NCBI RefSeq assembly: GCF_024166365.1
Contig: NC_064820.1
Location: forward strand, 145,224,001-145,288,000
DNA from: Elephas maximus indicus
Taxonomy: Eukaryota > Chordata > Mammalia > Proboscidea > Elephantidae
Direction: 5' to 3'
Length of the DNA stretch: 64,000 nt
In this document: piece after piece, positions 11,750-23,398 of the stretch
Layout: the number at the start of each line of letters is the position of its first letter
Position numbering within the stretch: position 1 is the first letter of the stretch
Notes under the pieces: generated by a model
The model's input: the letters and a program-made list of their open reading frames with translations, nothing else
Database searches by the model: none
Told to the model about the DNA's origin: nothing
Translations under genes and position numbers: made by a program

Positions 11750-12105
11750 TTGTAGTTTCAATACGTTTCACCACTTAATCAGTCTGTAATATGGATAAAT
11801 TACTTTACCTCTCCAAATACCAGTTTCCTCAGCTGAAAAATGGGACAGTATGAATTACCTGTATTTTTGGAGGATTTAAAGGAATGCTATGGTATTGACG
11901 AACATATTTAAAAGAAAAAAAAAATCGCTGTTGAGTTGATTCTGACTTATAGCGACCCTATGGGACAAAGTAGAACCGCCCCATAGGGTTTCTAAGGAGC
12001 AGCTGATAGTTTCGAACTGCCCACCTTTTGGTTAGCAGTCAAGCTCTTAACCACTGTGCCACCAGTCTTCTTGCTGAATCTAAGGATACTCAATAAAATG
12101 ATCCC
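11750..12105 (+). mobile_element. MIR, split by a SINE
   Basis: The left part has the MIR core order: AATCAGTCTGTAATATGGAT, then CCAGTTTCCTCAGCTGAAAA. The right end after the SINE, GATACTCAATAAAATGAT, matches the MIR 3' end. The SINE at 11911-12064 interrupts it. Confidence 0.75.
11911..12064 (-). mobile_element. AfroSINE-type SINE inside MIR
   Basis: Starts with an A-run (complement of the T-rich tail), contains GCCCCATAGGGTTTCTAAGG and ends with the complement of the tRNA-like head, CTCTTAACCACTGTGCCACC. Confidence 0.92.
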
Positions 12106-12849
12106 TTTCCTTTTAGAGTCTATTTCTAAAAACTTAATTTATGTCGATACAGTTTAGATTATAGTTAGAGTAAGGTGGAGATATTCCTTGTATTTATTGT
12201 CACTTACTAGTAAAAATAAATTTTGTGCAAAATTATAGCCAGCATCCAGTATGTCTCTAAGCAGAATGGAAATCACTTTCCCAGAGATGTTTGTCTTTGT
12301 TTGCTAGAGTGCACTGCCAGAGAGTTTCCAAAGTGCTATCCATTATGTGAGGGCCAATAAATTCATGTATGGTTTTACAAAGAGATAAACTATCAAATGT
12401 TGAGGAAATCATTAATAACACTTCTTTAAAAAACCATCACAACCAAAGTTTTGTTCCAGACTGGGGAAACCATGGCCACATTAGCCCCTAGAAAGAGGCT
12501 GTCAGAGTTAAATGGGCCACTAGTACTCAATAATATGTCCATTTACTACTGACTTTACTTTGACAGTGGGCATTATAGTTAATGGCTAAATAAAATATCC
12601 TCTTCCCTTCCAATCTAAGTGGAAATGAGAAAAGCATGGCATCAGTACTGTGTTATGCCAAAGAGGAACATGCATCAGGGAAACTGGCACACTGAACTTT
12701 TAAACCCTGGTTTCCAAGCTTTTAATACTGTTTGTTATTGTTGTTGTACCCTTTGGGCTGTTTTCAGGGCTTGGGAAATGTTTATGTAAGGTTTGAGGTA
12801 CTTAATATTTCAACAGCAGAATCACGTTGTAGTTTGTAGAATACTGGCC
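12106..12849. other. Intergenic stretch, nothing recognised
   Basis: No gene signal and no nameable repeat. Confidence 0.4.
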
Positions 12850-12954
12850 TGAATCTTATGGGCCAATTGTGAACGAATATTTATTAAGAACTTACCATGT
12901 TCTTTTCAACATGATAAATGGTAGAAACAGAATGGCAAAAATAATATTCTTGCC
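12850..12954 (+). mobile_element. L2-class fragment (left part)
   Basis: CGAATATTTATTAAGAACTT with the following block resembles the ancient L2 3' region. It appears to continue after the insertion at 12955-13401. Confidence 0.5.
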
Positions 12955-13401
12955 TAGTGGACCACAACTACCATAGCATACACTAGTCTGAGTCAAGTAC
13001 AACTAGATGGTGCCTGGCTACCACCACTGCCTGCTCTGACAGGGATCACAATAGAGGGTCCTGGACAGAGCTGGAGAAAATTGTAGAACAAAATTCTAAC
13101 TCACAAAGAAAGACTAGACTTCCTGGCCTGACAGAGACTGAAGAAACCCCGAGAGTATGGCCCCTGCACACCCTTTTAGCTCAGTAATGGAGTTACTCCT
13201 GAGGTTCACCCTTCATCCAAATATTAGACAGGCCAATAAAACAAAATGAGACTAAATGAGCATGCCAGCCCAGGGGCAAGGGCTAGAAGGCAGGAGGGAA
13301 CAAGAAAGCTGGTAATAGGGAACCCAGGTTAAGAAGGAAGAGTATTGACATGTCATGGAGTTGTTAATCAATGTCATAAAAAAAAACACGTGTATTAAAA
13401 G
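12955..13401 (+). mobile_element. L1-3'UTR-like retroposon, 5'-truncated
   Basis: Same family as 3858-4519, here on the plus strand. It is flanked by related sequences ending CTTGCC on both sides (left ending 12954, right about 13402-13424), a diverged target duplication. It splits an older L2-like repeat. No protein is encoded. Confidence 0.65.
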
Positions 13402-13605
13402 AAAATAATACTAATATCCTTGCCCTTGTGAGTTTTTAAAAATAGAAGTTAACAGGTAGGTATTAATGAAATAATTGCAAAAATGTAAAATTACAGTGTC
13501 TGGTAAGACAAATAAAAGGAAAAACACATACAAGCACACACATACACACACACAGAAGAGTTATACTGTGTGGTGGAAATGGCAGATTACTTGGGTTTAG
13601 TTAAG
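13402..13605. other. L2-like remainder and CA-rich patch
   Basis: The first part appears to continue the L2-like repeat. A CA-rich microsatellite follows at about 13527-13552. The bases from about 13571 read as the left half of a MIR. Confidence 0.4.
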
Positions 13606-13610
13606 CCTGG

Positions 13611-14166
13611 TGTCTTAGGCCAGGTTCTCCAGAGAAGCAAAACCAGTAAAGTGTATGAATATATATAGAGAGAGATTTATATCAAGGACATGGCTCACAC
13701 AATTGTAGAGGCTGGAAAGTCCCAAGTCCGCAGGTTAGGACAGAGGCTTCTCCTGATGCACGTAGCCACAGGGGCTGGCAAACCCAAGTTCAGCAGGTCA
13801 AAGAGCAGGGCTGGTGCTCACAGGCTGTGAAGATTGATGAATTCCAAAGATCGATAGGCAAGACTTCAGGTAACCTGCTAGCTCAAATCCCAAGAACCAG
13901 AGATCAGACGAACAAGAGCCAGCTGCTGGATCCATGACAAGCAAAAACCCGCAAGCCTTGCCAGAATATCCCCTTATATTCAAAGCAAACCACATACCCA
14001 AGGAAACTTCCTTTCAACTGATTGGCTACTCACACAATATCCTCTCGTGGAGGTGATCATGTAATAATATCAAATCTCGTCATGGAACTGATCACACCAT
14101 TATACAACTATCAAACTACTGAGAATCATGGCCCAGCCAAGTTGACACAGGACCTTAACCATCACA
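13611..14166 (-). mobile_element. Solo LTR, retroviral/MaLR-like
   Basis: The 556-bp block begins TGTCTTAGGCC and ends CCATCACA, so both strands have TG...CA ends. It is flanked by CCTGG (13606-13610) and CCTGC (14167-14171), a 5-bp target duplication with one change. It splits a MIR: the MIR text resumes at 14167. No internal retroviral sequence follows, so it is a solo LTR. Strand is assigned by analogy with known LTRs ending CTAATACA; the family name is uncertain. The open frames at 13798-14001 and 14022-14228 carry no protein motif. Confidence 0.7.
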
Positions 14167-14350
14167 CCTGCATTCAAATCCCAACTCTGTCTCTTAAATT
14201 GGCTAGTAATCTTGGACACATAGGTTAACCTGTGACTCTCCCCCTTCTTATATAATGAGAATTGTAAAAATTAGAATTAAAGTCAAGTGATACATGAAGT
14301 GCCTAGTACTGTGCATGACATAAAATAAGCACAGGATAAATTGAAATTAT
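14167..14350 (+). mobile_element. MIR, right half
   Basis: CATTCAAATCCCAACTCTG followed by CTTGGACACATAGGTTAACC is the characteristic MIR core order. It ends in the CAGGATAAATTGAAATTATT region. Confidence 0.8.
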
Positions 14351-15589
14351 TGATAATAATACTATGAAATTACTGAAAAATACACAGTAATATCAACACG
14401 TTAATAAAGCTACGATTCACTTAATATACTAAATAAAGGCCTGAAAATTTGAGATAAGGCAAGTTCTTTTGTGTGTGTGTTTGTAAATTGAGTAATATTT
14501 TCTTTTTGACTTACACTGTGATTTTAGAGAATAGTTATCTTTTTCATTGATTAATTACCATGTGGCTTCTAGCTTACCTTACCCTAATTTTTGACCTCTC
14601 TTTTTTCTGTCTAGTACCTAATTACCCCCTATATATCAACACTTTAGTGAAGTCAGGAAGCTTCCTTTTTAGAGAGGGAATCTTGTTGTAATGCAAACCA
14701 TCACTCATATCCACAAGATTTACTTAAAACAGCACACCCACTGCATATCGCAAAGTAAAAATTCCACTACCCTGGGTTCTGCTTAATGCTGTGGCATAGA
14801 GCTTGAATATATTTAATATATTACTTGCAACTTTTCTTAGTAATGGTATCATTTATTTGAGGGAGATGAGGTTAGGATTTCTCCTTAAGATGTTGTGCTT
14901 TTTCTCTCGAAGATCCTTTTATTAAAACCTGGCATAGGGAAGTAGAGATTATACACTGGGAGGAACCAAGTATGTTTTTTTATGAGAAAAGGTCAGTAAT
15001 TAAGCTGTTCAGTTGCTGCCATCTGAAGTATCTGGAACGCAGATTTTTAGTGGAGATTGATTTTTAGGGATTTGAAAAAAATAGGATACTTAAAACATGT
15101 TCGGCAAAAGATATATACAGGTTGGAAAAAAATTTTATCTACACTATTCTTAATTTTACTTTTTGTTCGTAGTTGAGTATATTAAGTGATTAAATTGGCA
15201 GCTTAGGGAATACAAATTTTTTTAAAACTGAATTGTTTTGTTTCTTGCGATGGTCATTTCTAAAATAAAATTATAATACATACCCATTAAAATATAACAA
15301 TATATGCCCATTGAAAAAAATTAAAATAGTATGGAAGTGTACAAAGTAAAAAGAATTCTTGAACATCCTAATCTCATGCCCATGAGATAAACCACTGTTA
15401 AGTGTTAATTCTCCTTCCTTTTTTTTTTAATAACTAATCAAATATACGTGGATACTTGTGTGTGTGTGCGTGTATATATATATATATATATTTTCAGACT
15501 TTTCTGCAGCTTGGTTTTGTTTTTAATTTTAAGATTATTTTTTTATATATGTGTGTGTGTATATATATATATATATATAAAACATTTGC
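14351..15589. other. AT-rich stretch with TG/TA microsatellites
   Basis: No gene. TG/TA repeats lie at about 15457-15490 and 15549-15579. The part from about 15240 may already belong to an old L1 3' region but is too diverged to assign firmly. Confidence 0.45.
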
Positions 15590-17134
15590 CTTGTCAGCAT
15601 TTTTTTACATGTATAATTCAGTGACGTGATTATGTTCATCATGCTGTGTAGCTGTCACCACAATCTGTTTACAAATTTTTCTAGCATTCTTAACAGAAGC
15701 TCGGTGCCCCTTAAGCAATGACTCCCCTTTTCCTCTCTTTCCCACCCCTGGTAATCACTAATAAACTCTGGATATTACATACAAGTGGGATCATATAATG
15801 TTTGTCCTTTTGTAATTGATTTATTTCACTCAGCATTATGTTTTCAAGGTTCATCCATGTTGTAGCATGTATCAGAACTTCATTTCTCTTTGTGGCTGAG
15901 TAATATTCCATTGTGTGTATGTACCACGTTTTGTTTATCCATTCTTCTGTTGATGGACATTTAGGTTGTTTACACCTCTTGGCTATTGTGAATAGTGCTG
16001 CAATGAACGTTGACGTACGTCTGTACACTGCTAGCAAGCATCTGCTGTTCTTCCTGCTTTCAATTCTTTTGAATATATGTCTAGGAGTGTAATTTCTGGG
16101 GCATACAATAGTTCTATGTTTCACTTTTGAAGGAATCTCGAAACTATTTTCCACAGTGGCTGTACCATTTTACAGTCCCAGCATCAATGGCTGAGGATTC
16201 CAATTTCTCTGCATGCTTGCCAACACCTGCTGTTTCCCCTCTTTTTTTTTATTATTACGTTTTTATTTTTATTATAGCCATCTTGGTGGGGATGATATAC
16301 TATGATATTGATTTTTGTATTTCCCTAATGACTAATGATATTAAGCATCTTGTCATGTGCTTGTTGGCTATTTACGTTTCCTCTTTGGATAAACGTCTAT
16401 TCAAGCTCTTTTCCATTTTTTGACTGAGTTGTTTGTTATTTTGTGGTTAAGCTGTTTTTGTAAATGTTCTGTGTGTCCTCGCAAACAATGAATATTTTAT
16501 AGAGGTTTACTACACCATTCTAAGTATGTCAGTTATATGTAGTGTGTTCATTGTGTTACCCAAATGTTTTATAACCTTGTTAGATTTTTTTTTCCCCTTA
16601 TTTATTTGATGTTAGTAACTACTGAAAGAAATGTGTTAAACTCTCTGGCTGTAATTTTGAATTCGCTTTTCTTCCTTTTAATTCTGTCCATTTTTGTTTT
16701 ATATATTTAGAAGCTCTATATTAATGTCATACCACTACTTAAAGTATTGTCTTCCCGGCTAACTGAGTAATTTATCATTATAAATTGTTCCTCTTTATCT
16801 TTACTAATGCTTTTTGCCTTACAGTATACTTTGTCTAGTTAATATAGCTGCTGTACATTTTTTTTTGGGGGGGGATGGTAGTGGTTAGTGTTCTTCATGA
16901 TAATTTTTTCCATCCTTTTACTTTCATATGTCTATATCCTTATATTTTTAAGCTGTCTCTTGAAACAGTATATAGTTACATTTAATGTTTTTAAACATTC
17001 TGAAGATCTTTTAATTTGATATTTAGCATATTTAAATTTAATGTTGTAACTGATATATGTTGTTTTAAATCTACTTTTTTTCTCAATATTTGATGATGTT
17101 CATTTTTCCTCTTATGGATGGATCCATTTTTTCA
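15590..17134 (-). mobile_element. Old L1M, ORF2 C-terminus and 3' UTR
   Basis: The plus strand carries the complement of the L1 3' region in order: GTTTTCAAGGTTCATCCATG, then TTCTGTTGATGGACATTTAG, then TTTTCCACAGTGGCTGTACC. On the minus strand 15711-16154 is an open frame of 147 codons whose middle reads EEWINKTWYIHTMEYYSATK, the conserved ORF2p C-terminus. The upstream codons in that frame are not clearly ORF2. The copy is interrupted at 17135. Confidence 0.88.
15711..16154 (-). pseudogene. L1 ORF2p C-terminal fragment
   Basis: A 147-codon open frame. Residues from about 69 on match the L1 ORF2p C-terminus (WYIHTMEYYSATK, then ATTWMNLENIMLSEINQLQ, then KDKHYMIPL). There are no RT or endonuclease motifs in this piece. 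It is a relic of an old L1, kept open by chance over this length, with no promoter or complete domain. Confidence 0.8.
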
Positions 17135-17487
17135 TTCCACTTTTTTGTTAATTGTACTTTAGATGACATTTTACAGAACAAACTAGCTTCTCATTAAACA
17201 GTTAGTACACATTGTTTTATGACATTGCTTAACAGCACTATGACATGTCAACACTCTCCCTTCTTGACCTTGGGTTCCCTATTACCAGCTTTCCTGTCCC
17301 CTCCTGCCTTCTAGTCCTTGCCCCTGGGCTGGTGTGCCCCTTTAGTCTGGTTTTGATTTATGGGCCTGTCCAGTCTTTGGATGAAGGGTGAACCTCAGGA
17401 GTGATTTCATTACTGAGCTAAAAGGGTTTCCGGAGACCATGCTCTCGAGGTTTCTCCAGTCTCTGTGAGTCGAGTAATTCTGGTCTT
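17135..17487 (-). mobile_element. L1-3'UTR-like retroposon, third copy
   Basis: The plus strand runs from TTAATTGTACTTTAGATGA to GGTTTCTCCAGTCTCTGTGA and matches the inner part of 3858-4519. It lies inside the old minus-strand L1M. It is shorter than the first copy at the 5' end, a usual sign of LINE-type truncation. Confidence 0.65.
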
Positions 17488-18061
17488 TTTATCCTTTATT
17501 AACTTATTATGTGTTTATGGCTTTTTTTAAATAGTTATCTTAGTGATTCCAATATATATTCTTGAGTTCTTGCTTTCTAAAAGTTTAATATAAATTTATA
17601 CTTCTTCTCTGAAAATGCATGGAACTTAAAATGTAACTACATATATTCCTGTTCTGACTTTTATGCTATTGTTTTGGGGTAATAATATATATATACGTGT
17701 GTGTATATATATGGATTTTATTTAATATAATATATTAATATATATTTTAAACCCCACAATGCGTTATTTTTAGTGTTTTCTACTGTCAATATTTATTTAT
17801 TTAAAATCTTCTGCATATTTATCCTGTTGGATACTCTTAATTTCTTGTGTCTCTGAGCTTTTCTCTAGAATTATTTCTTCTTCAACCAGAAGAAAACCCT
17901 TAGTATTTCCTTGGTAACAAATACTTTATTTTTTTCTGGAAAAATTATTTTCTTTTCATTTACTTTTGAAGGAAAATATTTCCTGCTTATGGAATATTAG
18001 GTTGGCAGTTATTTTCTTCTAGCACTTTTTGATATTTTTCTATGGTCTTCTGATTTTGATG
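17488..18061 (-). mobile_element. Old L1M continued, diverged
   Basis: Continues the L1 (minus) after the insertion. GGTTGGCAGTTATTTTCTTC followed by AGCACTTTTTGATA is typical of the complement of L1 sequence. A TA/TG microsatellite interrupts it at about 17685-17715. No open frame survives. Confidence 0.6.
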
Positions 18062-18314
18062 AAGGATGGCTGTGTTACAGTCTTGAGGCACAACCCTTCT
18101 CCCTCCAGAAACCTCAGTTTTTGCTCTGAAGGTATTCAACTGATTGGTTGAATCCTACCCACATTATGGAGGGTAGTATGCTTTGCTTAAAGTCAGATGC
18201 TTAAAAACTAATCACATGTAAAAACCATCATAGCAACATCTAGTAGACTAGTGTTTGACCAAACAGTTGGGCACCATGGCCTAGCCAAGTTGGCACATAA
18301 AATGAACCATCACA
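18062..18314 (-). mobile_element. LTR fragment, same family as 13611-14166
   Basis: Shares the inner text (CAACTGATTGGTTGAATCC) and the end (GAACCATCACA) with the right part of the LTR at 13611-14166. The left part is missing. No target duplication could be found because of the truncation. Confidence 0.55.
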
Positions 18315-18435
18315 CGAGATAAAGTATATGAAAACTTTTAGAGATATTGTAAAGCATAGAATTATGTTTTATATGTTACTGTCCTTTTCAGAAGACTTTG
18401 TTCCTAACAGGCAGTTCTGAACACTAGTAATTTGG

Positions 18436-18478
18436 ATGAGTCATCATCGACTCAACGGCAATGGGTTTGTTTTTTTTG
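18436..18478 (+). mobile_element. SINE/RTE tail fragment
   Basis: ATCATCGACTCAACGGCAAT followed by GGGTTTG and a T-run is the terminal part of an AfroSINE-type element; the head is absent. Confidence 0.6.
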
Positions 18479-18646
18479 GTAAATGCAATTAGGATTGGAA
18501 ATGATATCAAACTGGGCTTTAGCCTGCTTCTAGTTCACCAAAGTATTGTTTCTAACCATTATTGCTAAGATGTGGCCATTTCCCTTTTCCTTTGTTTGCC
18601 TTGAACTCAATTACGTGCTTCTATTTTCCTATGACTGTCAGACATT

Positions 18647-18846
18647 TAAGGAGAATTGGTGCAGTGGTTAAGCGCTTAGCTGCTAACCGAAAGGTTGGCA
18701 GTTCACACCCACAAGCCACTCCACAGGAGAAAGATGTGGCATTCTGCTTCCAGAAAGATAACACCCTTGGAAACTCTATGGGGCAGTTCTACTTTATCCT
18801 ATAGGGTTCCTATGAGTCAGGATTGACTCCCTGGCAATGGGTTTTA
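18647..18846 (+). mobile_element. AfroSINE-type SINE, long form
   Basis: Head GGTGCAGTGGTTAAGCGCTT, box-B region GGTTGGCAGTTCACACCC, the extra internal GGAGAAAGATGTGGCATTCT, then GGGGCAGTTCTACTTTATCC and the tail GACTCCCTGGCAATGGGTTT. Confidence 0.92.
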
Positions 18847-19529
18847 GGGTCAAAAGTTTTGTTCAGGTTCTCAGTATATCTGCAGCCTCTTGTAGAACTG
18901 GCAAATATCTTGGGAAAAAGCAGCCCCAAATATTATGCTTAGTTACCTGCTTTATCTCTCAGATACTGACCTGTAATTATTAACTATTTTTTAAGCTCTC
19001 TGATGCATTCAAATGAATGTTTTCTTAGAATTTTCTGGCTTTAGCTTCATCAAGAATATTGGTCCAGTTTCCTTGCTTACTCTTACTGGGAAACAGAACT
19101 CTATGGTAAGAGAATTTCAATTGAAAGAAAGAGGAGTGGTCTGAGGATGACATAGAGGGAGCCATGTTTGGAGATGTGGGCAGGACTTGGCTGACTAATG
19201 TGCCTAAAATAGAATGCTCAATTTGGAGAGAAGAGATAAAGACAGTGTCCATTCAGGCTACATGATGGGTGGGCCTTATGTGCACAGATAAGAGGTTGAA
19301 CTTTATCCTGTTGGACAATGGTGACATAAGATTTAGAGTGGGGAATTGGCATGATTTAAGTGGTGTTTTAGAAATATGAATCTAACAGATGACACAGGGT
19401 ACTATTTCTGATGTCAAGAAAAGACCTTAGTCTTACAGAAAAATGAACTTCATTTCTTGAATACTATCATTAGTTCAGGTGGATATTCTCCCCAAACCTA
19501 TTTTCTGCACCAAAAACAAACAAAAAACC
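18847..19529. other. Old unassigned sequence
   Basis: The stretch 19260-19370 (GAACTTTATCCTGTTGGACA and neighbours) resembles an ancient mammalian repeat seen again near 33950 and 35850 of this window. No gene is visible. Confidence 0.4.
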
Positions 19530-19889
19530 CATCACATGTCTGTCAGTTTGTCATACTGTGGTGGCTTGCATGTTGCTATGGTACTGGAAGCTTTGCAACC
19601 AGTATTTCAAATAGCAGGGTCACCCTTGGTGGACAGGTTTCAGCGGATCTTCCAGACTAAGACATACTATGAAGAAGGAGCTGACAGTCTACTTCTGAAA
19701 AAATTGGCCAGTGAAAACCCTATGAATAGCAGTGGAAAATTGTCTGATATAGTGCTGAAAAGTGAGCCCCTCCATTCAGAAGGTAATCAAAAGACTACTG
19801 GGGAAGAGCTGTCTCCTCAAAGTAGAGACAAACTTAATGACGTGGATGGAGTCAAGCTTTCAGGACCTTCATTTGCTGATGTGGCATGA
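19479..19889 (+). pseudogene. N-terminal part of the RTE ORF
   Basis: An open frame of 136 codons ends FADVA followed by TGA. After the stop the same frame continues LKMRRNSCKHPLIN and leads into the endonuclease domain. The TGA therefore looks like a CGA-to-TGA decay (a CpG change) in one long ORF. The likely start is the ATG near 19533 (MSVSLSYCGG), with the earlier ATG belonging to flanking sequence. No known domain is visible in these residues; RTE N-terminal extensions have no assigned function that I can name. It is not a host gene. Confidence 0.65.
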
Positions 19890-20489
19890 CTCAAAATGAG
19901 AAGAAACAGCTGCAAACATCCATTAATAAATCAGAACATGGAATGTATGTAGTATGAAAAATGTAGTATGTAGTATCAAAAATGAAATGAAATGCATAAA
20001 TATCAATATCCTAGGCATTAGTGAGCTGAAATGAACTGGTATTTGCTGTTTTGGATCAGACTTTCGTATGATCTACTATGCTGGGAATGACAAATTGAAG
20101 AAGAATGGCATTACATGCATTGTCAAAAAGAACATTTTAAGATCTATCCTGAAGTACAATGCTGTCAGTCATAAGATAATATCCAGACACCTACAAGAAA
20201 GACCAGTTAATACAACTATTATTCAAATCCATGCACCAACCCCTAATGCCAAAGATGAGTAAATTGAGGATTTTTACCAACTTCTGCAGTCTGAAATTAA
20301 TCCAATATGCAGTTAAGATGCATTGATAATCCTGGTGATTGGAATGGAAAAGTTGGAAACACAGGATTGGTAGTTGGAAAATATGGCCTTGTTAATAGAA
20401 ATGACACTGAAGATTGCATGATAGAATTTTGCAAGAACACGACTTCTTCATTACAAATAACTTTTTCAACAACATAAACAGCAACTATA
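19530..20489 (+). mobile_element. RTE LINE, near full length: 5' part and endonuclease
   Basis: This is the left half of the longest RTE copy. It starts at or near the family's 5' end and carries an N-terminal coding stretch, then endonuclease-domain text such as ISELK and MIYYAGNDKLKKNG (20068-20262). A solo LTR at 20495-20992 breaks the endonuclease; the coding text resumes at 20998. With the LTR removed the element spans about 3.2 kb to 23236, close to the size usual for RTE LINEs. Confidence 0.9.
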
Positions 20490-20494
20490 CAGGT

Positions 20495-20992
20495 TGTCTT
20501 AGTTATCTAGTGCTGCTATAACAGAAATACCACAAGTGAATGGCTTTACCAAAGAGAAATTTATTTCTTCACAGTAAAGTAGGCTAAAAGTCCAAATTCA
20601 GGGCTTTAACTCCAGGGGAAAGCTTTCTCTCTCTGTCAGCCTTCTCATCAATCTTCCCCCAGACTTTAAGCTTCTCTGCACAAGAACCTCGGGCCCAAAG
20701 GGTGCACTCTGCTCCCAGCACTGCTTTCTTGGTGGTATGAGGGCTCCCTCTCTGCTCACTTCCCTTTCCTTTTTATCTCTTGAGAGATAAAAGGTGGTAC
20801 AGGCCACACCCCATGGAAACTCCCTTTACATTGGATCAGGGATGTGACCTTGGTAAGGGTGGTACAATCCCACCCTAGTCCACTTTAACATAAAATTACA
20901 ATCACAAAATGAAGGACAGCCACACGATACTGGAAATCATGGCCTAACCAATTTGACACATATTTTGGGGGCACGCAATTCAATCCATGACA
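20495..20992 (-). mobile_element. Solo MaLR-like LTR inserted in the RTE
   Basis: The 498-bp block begins TGTCTTAG and ends CCATGACA on the plus strand. It is flanked by CAGGT (20490-20494) and CACGT (20993-20997). Joining the flanks restores the RTE frame text ...ACTATA-CACGT-GGACC. It shares its sequence with 40130-40645 (same strand) and 45080-45576 (opposite strand). The sense 3' region has AAATAAATTTCT, the poly(A) signal region usual for MLT1-type LTRs. The 5-bp duplication fits ERVL/MaLR. Confidence 0.85.
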
Positions 20993-23236
20993 CACGTGGA
21001 CCTCACTGGATGGAAAACACAGGAATCAAATAGACTACATCTGTGGAAAGAGACAATGGAAAAACTCAATATCATCAGTCAGAACTAGGCCAGGGGCTGA
21101 CTGTGGAACAGACCATCAGTTGATCATATGCATGTTCAAATTGAAGGTGAAGAAAATTAAAACAGGTCCAGGAAAGCCAAAATATGACTTTGAGTACATC
21201 CCACCTGAATTTGGACAGCATCTCAAGAACAGATTTGACGCGTTGAGCACTAATGACCGAAGACCAGACGAGTTTTGGGAAGACATCAAGATGACATACC
21301 TGAAGAAAACAAAAGGTCATTAAAAAGGCAGGAAAGAAAGAAAAGACCAAAATGCATGTCAGAAGAGACTCTGAAACTTGCTCTCGTATGTAAAGTAGCT
21401 AAAGCAAGGAGAAGAAATAATGAAGTAAAAGAGCTAAACAAGATTTCAAAGGGCAGCTCAAGAAGATGAAGTAAAATATTATAATAAGATGCGCAAAGAG
21501 CTGGAGAGAGAAAACCAAAAGGGAAGAACACACTCAACGTTTCTCAAGCTGAAAGAACTGAAGTAAAAATTCAAGCCTTGAGTTTCAATTTTGAAGGATT
21601 CTATGGGAAAAATCTTGAATGATGCAGGGAGATCAAAAGAAGATGGAAGAAATACACAGAGTCACTGTACCTGAAAGAATTGGTCGACATTCAACCATTT
21701 CAGGAGGTAGCATATGATCAAGAACCATTGGTATTGAAAGAAGAAGTCCAAGCTACACTTGGAGACATTGGCAAAAAAACAAGTCTTCAAGAGTTGACAG
21801 AATACCAAATGAGTTGTTTCAACAAAAGGATGCAGCACTGGAGGTGTTCACTTGTCTATGTGAAGAAATTTGGAAGGCAACTACCTGGCCAACTGACTGG
21901 TAGAGGTCCATACTTGTGCCCATTCCAATGAAAGATGATCCAACAGAATGCAAAAATTATCAAACAATATCATTAAGATAAAACACAAGTAAAATTTTGC
22001 TAAAGATCACTCAATAGCGATTGCAGCAGTATATCAACAGGGAACTGCCAGAAACTCAAGCCAGATTCAGAAGAGGGTGTGAAACGAGGGATATCATTGC
22101 TGATGTCAGATGGATCTTGGGTGAAAGCAGAGAATACCAGAAAGATGTTTACCTATGTTTTATTGACTATGCAAAGGCATTCATCTGTGTGGATCATAAC
22201 AAATTATGGGTAACATTGCAAAGAATGGGAATTCCAGAACACTTAATTGTGCTCTTGCAAAACCTGTGCATAGACTAAGAGGCAGTCATTCAAATAGCAA
22301 GGAAAAACTGCATGGTTTAAAATAAAAAAAAAGGTGTGCTTTAGGGTTGTATCCTTTCACCATGCTTATTTAATTTGTATGCTGAGCAAATAATCCAAGA
22401 AGCTGGCCTATATGAAGAAGAATGTGGCATCAGGATTGGTAAAAGACTCCTTAACAACCTGCAATATGCAGATCACACAAGTGACCTTACTTGCTGAAAG
22501 TGAAGAGGACTTGAAGCACTTACTAATAAAGTTCAGGCTACAGCCTTCAGTATGGATTACACTCAACATAAAAGAAAAACCCTCACAACGTGACTAGTAA
22601 GCAACATCATGATAAATGGAGAAAACTTTGACAATGTCAAGGATTTCATCTTACTTGGATCCACAATCAACACCCATGGAAGTGGCAGTCAGGAAATCAA
22701 AGGACATACTGCATTGGGCAAATCTACTACAAGAGACCTCTTTAAAGTATTAAAAAGCAAAGATGTCACTTTGAGGACTAAGGTACACCTAACCCAAGCC
22801 ATGATATTTTCAATCGCCTCATATACATGTGAAAGCTGGACAATGAACAAGGAAGACCAAAGAAGAATTGATGTCTTTGAATTATGATGCTGGTGAAGAT
22901 TATTGAATGGACTGCCAGAAGAAAGACAAGTCTATCTTGGAAGAAATACAGCCAGAGTGCTCCTTGGAAGCGAGAATGGTGACACTTGTCTCATATACTT
23001 TGGACATGTTATCAGGAGGGCCCAGTCCCTGGAGAAGGGCATTATGCTTGGTAAAGTAGAGGGTCAGTGAAAAAGAAGGCCCTCAACAGGATGGACTGAC
23101 AGTGGCTGCAACAATGGTCTCAAATATTACAAGGATTGTGAGGATGATGTAGGACTGGGCAGCATTTCGTTCTGTTATACACAGAGTCACTATGAATCGG
23201 AGCCAACTCCACAGCACCTATCAACAGCAACAACTA
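20993..23236 (+). mobile_element. RTE LINE, near full length: end of endonuclease, RT, 3' end
   Basis: Text after the LTR completes the endonuclease, then the linker (RKKRPKCMSEETLKLAL at 21275-21469), RT motif A (FIDYAKAFICVDH, 22021-22278), and a motif C that reads YADH at 22465-22476 instead of YADD, so the catalytic Asp pair is broken. The C-terminal region is open at 22609-22887. Multiple frameshifts and stops make it inactive. It ends CAACAGCAACAACTACAATA near 23236. Open frames 21680-21931 and 22412-22597 are its pieces. Confidence 0.93.
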
Positions 23237-23253
23237 CAATAACATACCAAAAA

Positions 23254-23398
23254 CCAAACCAAACCCATTGCCATTGAGACAATTCTGACTCATAGCAACT
23301 TTACAGGATGGTGCAACTGCCCCATAGGGTTTCAAGGAGTGGCTGGTGGATTCAAATTGCTGACCTTTTGGTTAGTAGCTGAGACTTTAACCACTGAG
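23254..23398 (-). mobile_element. AfroSINE-type SINE
   Basis: AAACCAAACCAAACCCATTG starts the complement of the tail; CTGCCCCATAGGGTTTCAAG and TTTTGGTTAGTAGCTGAGAC follow. It directly abuts the RTE tail. Confidence 0.9.

Noticed and set aside
13798..14228. Open frames of 67-68 codons as genes
   Set aside because: They fall inside and across the end of a solo LTR.
18647..18720. tRNA-like A and B boxes as true tRNA genes (also in all other SINE heads)
   Set aside because: They are the heads of SINEs: no cloverleaf can be closed, the anticodon stem is not paired properly, and SINE bodies follow in each case.
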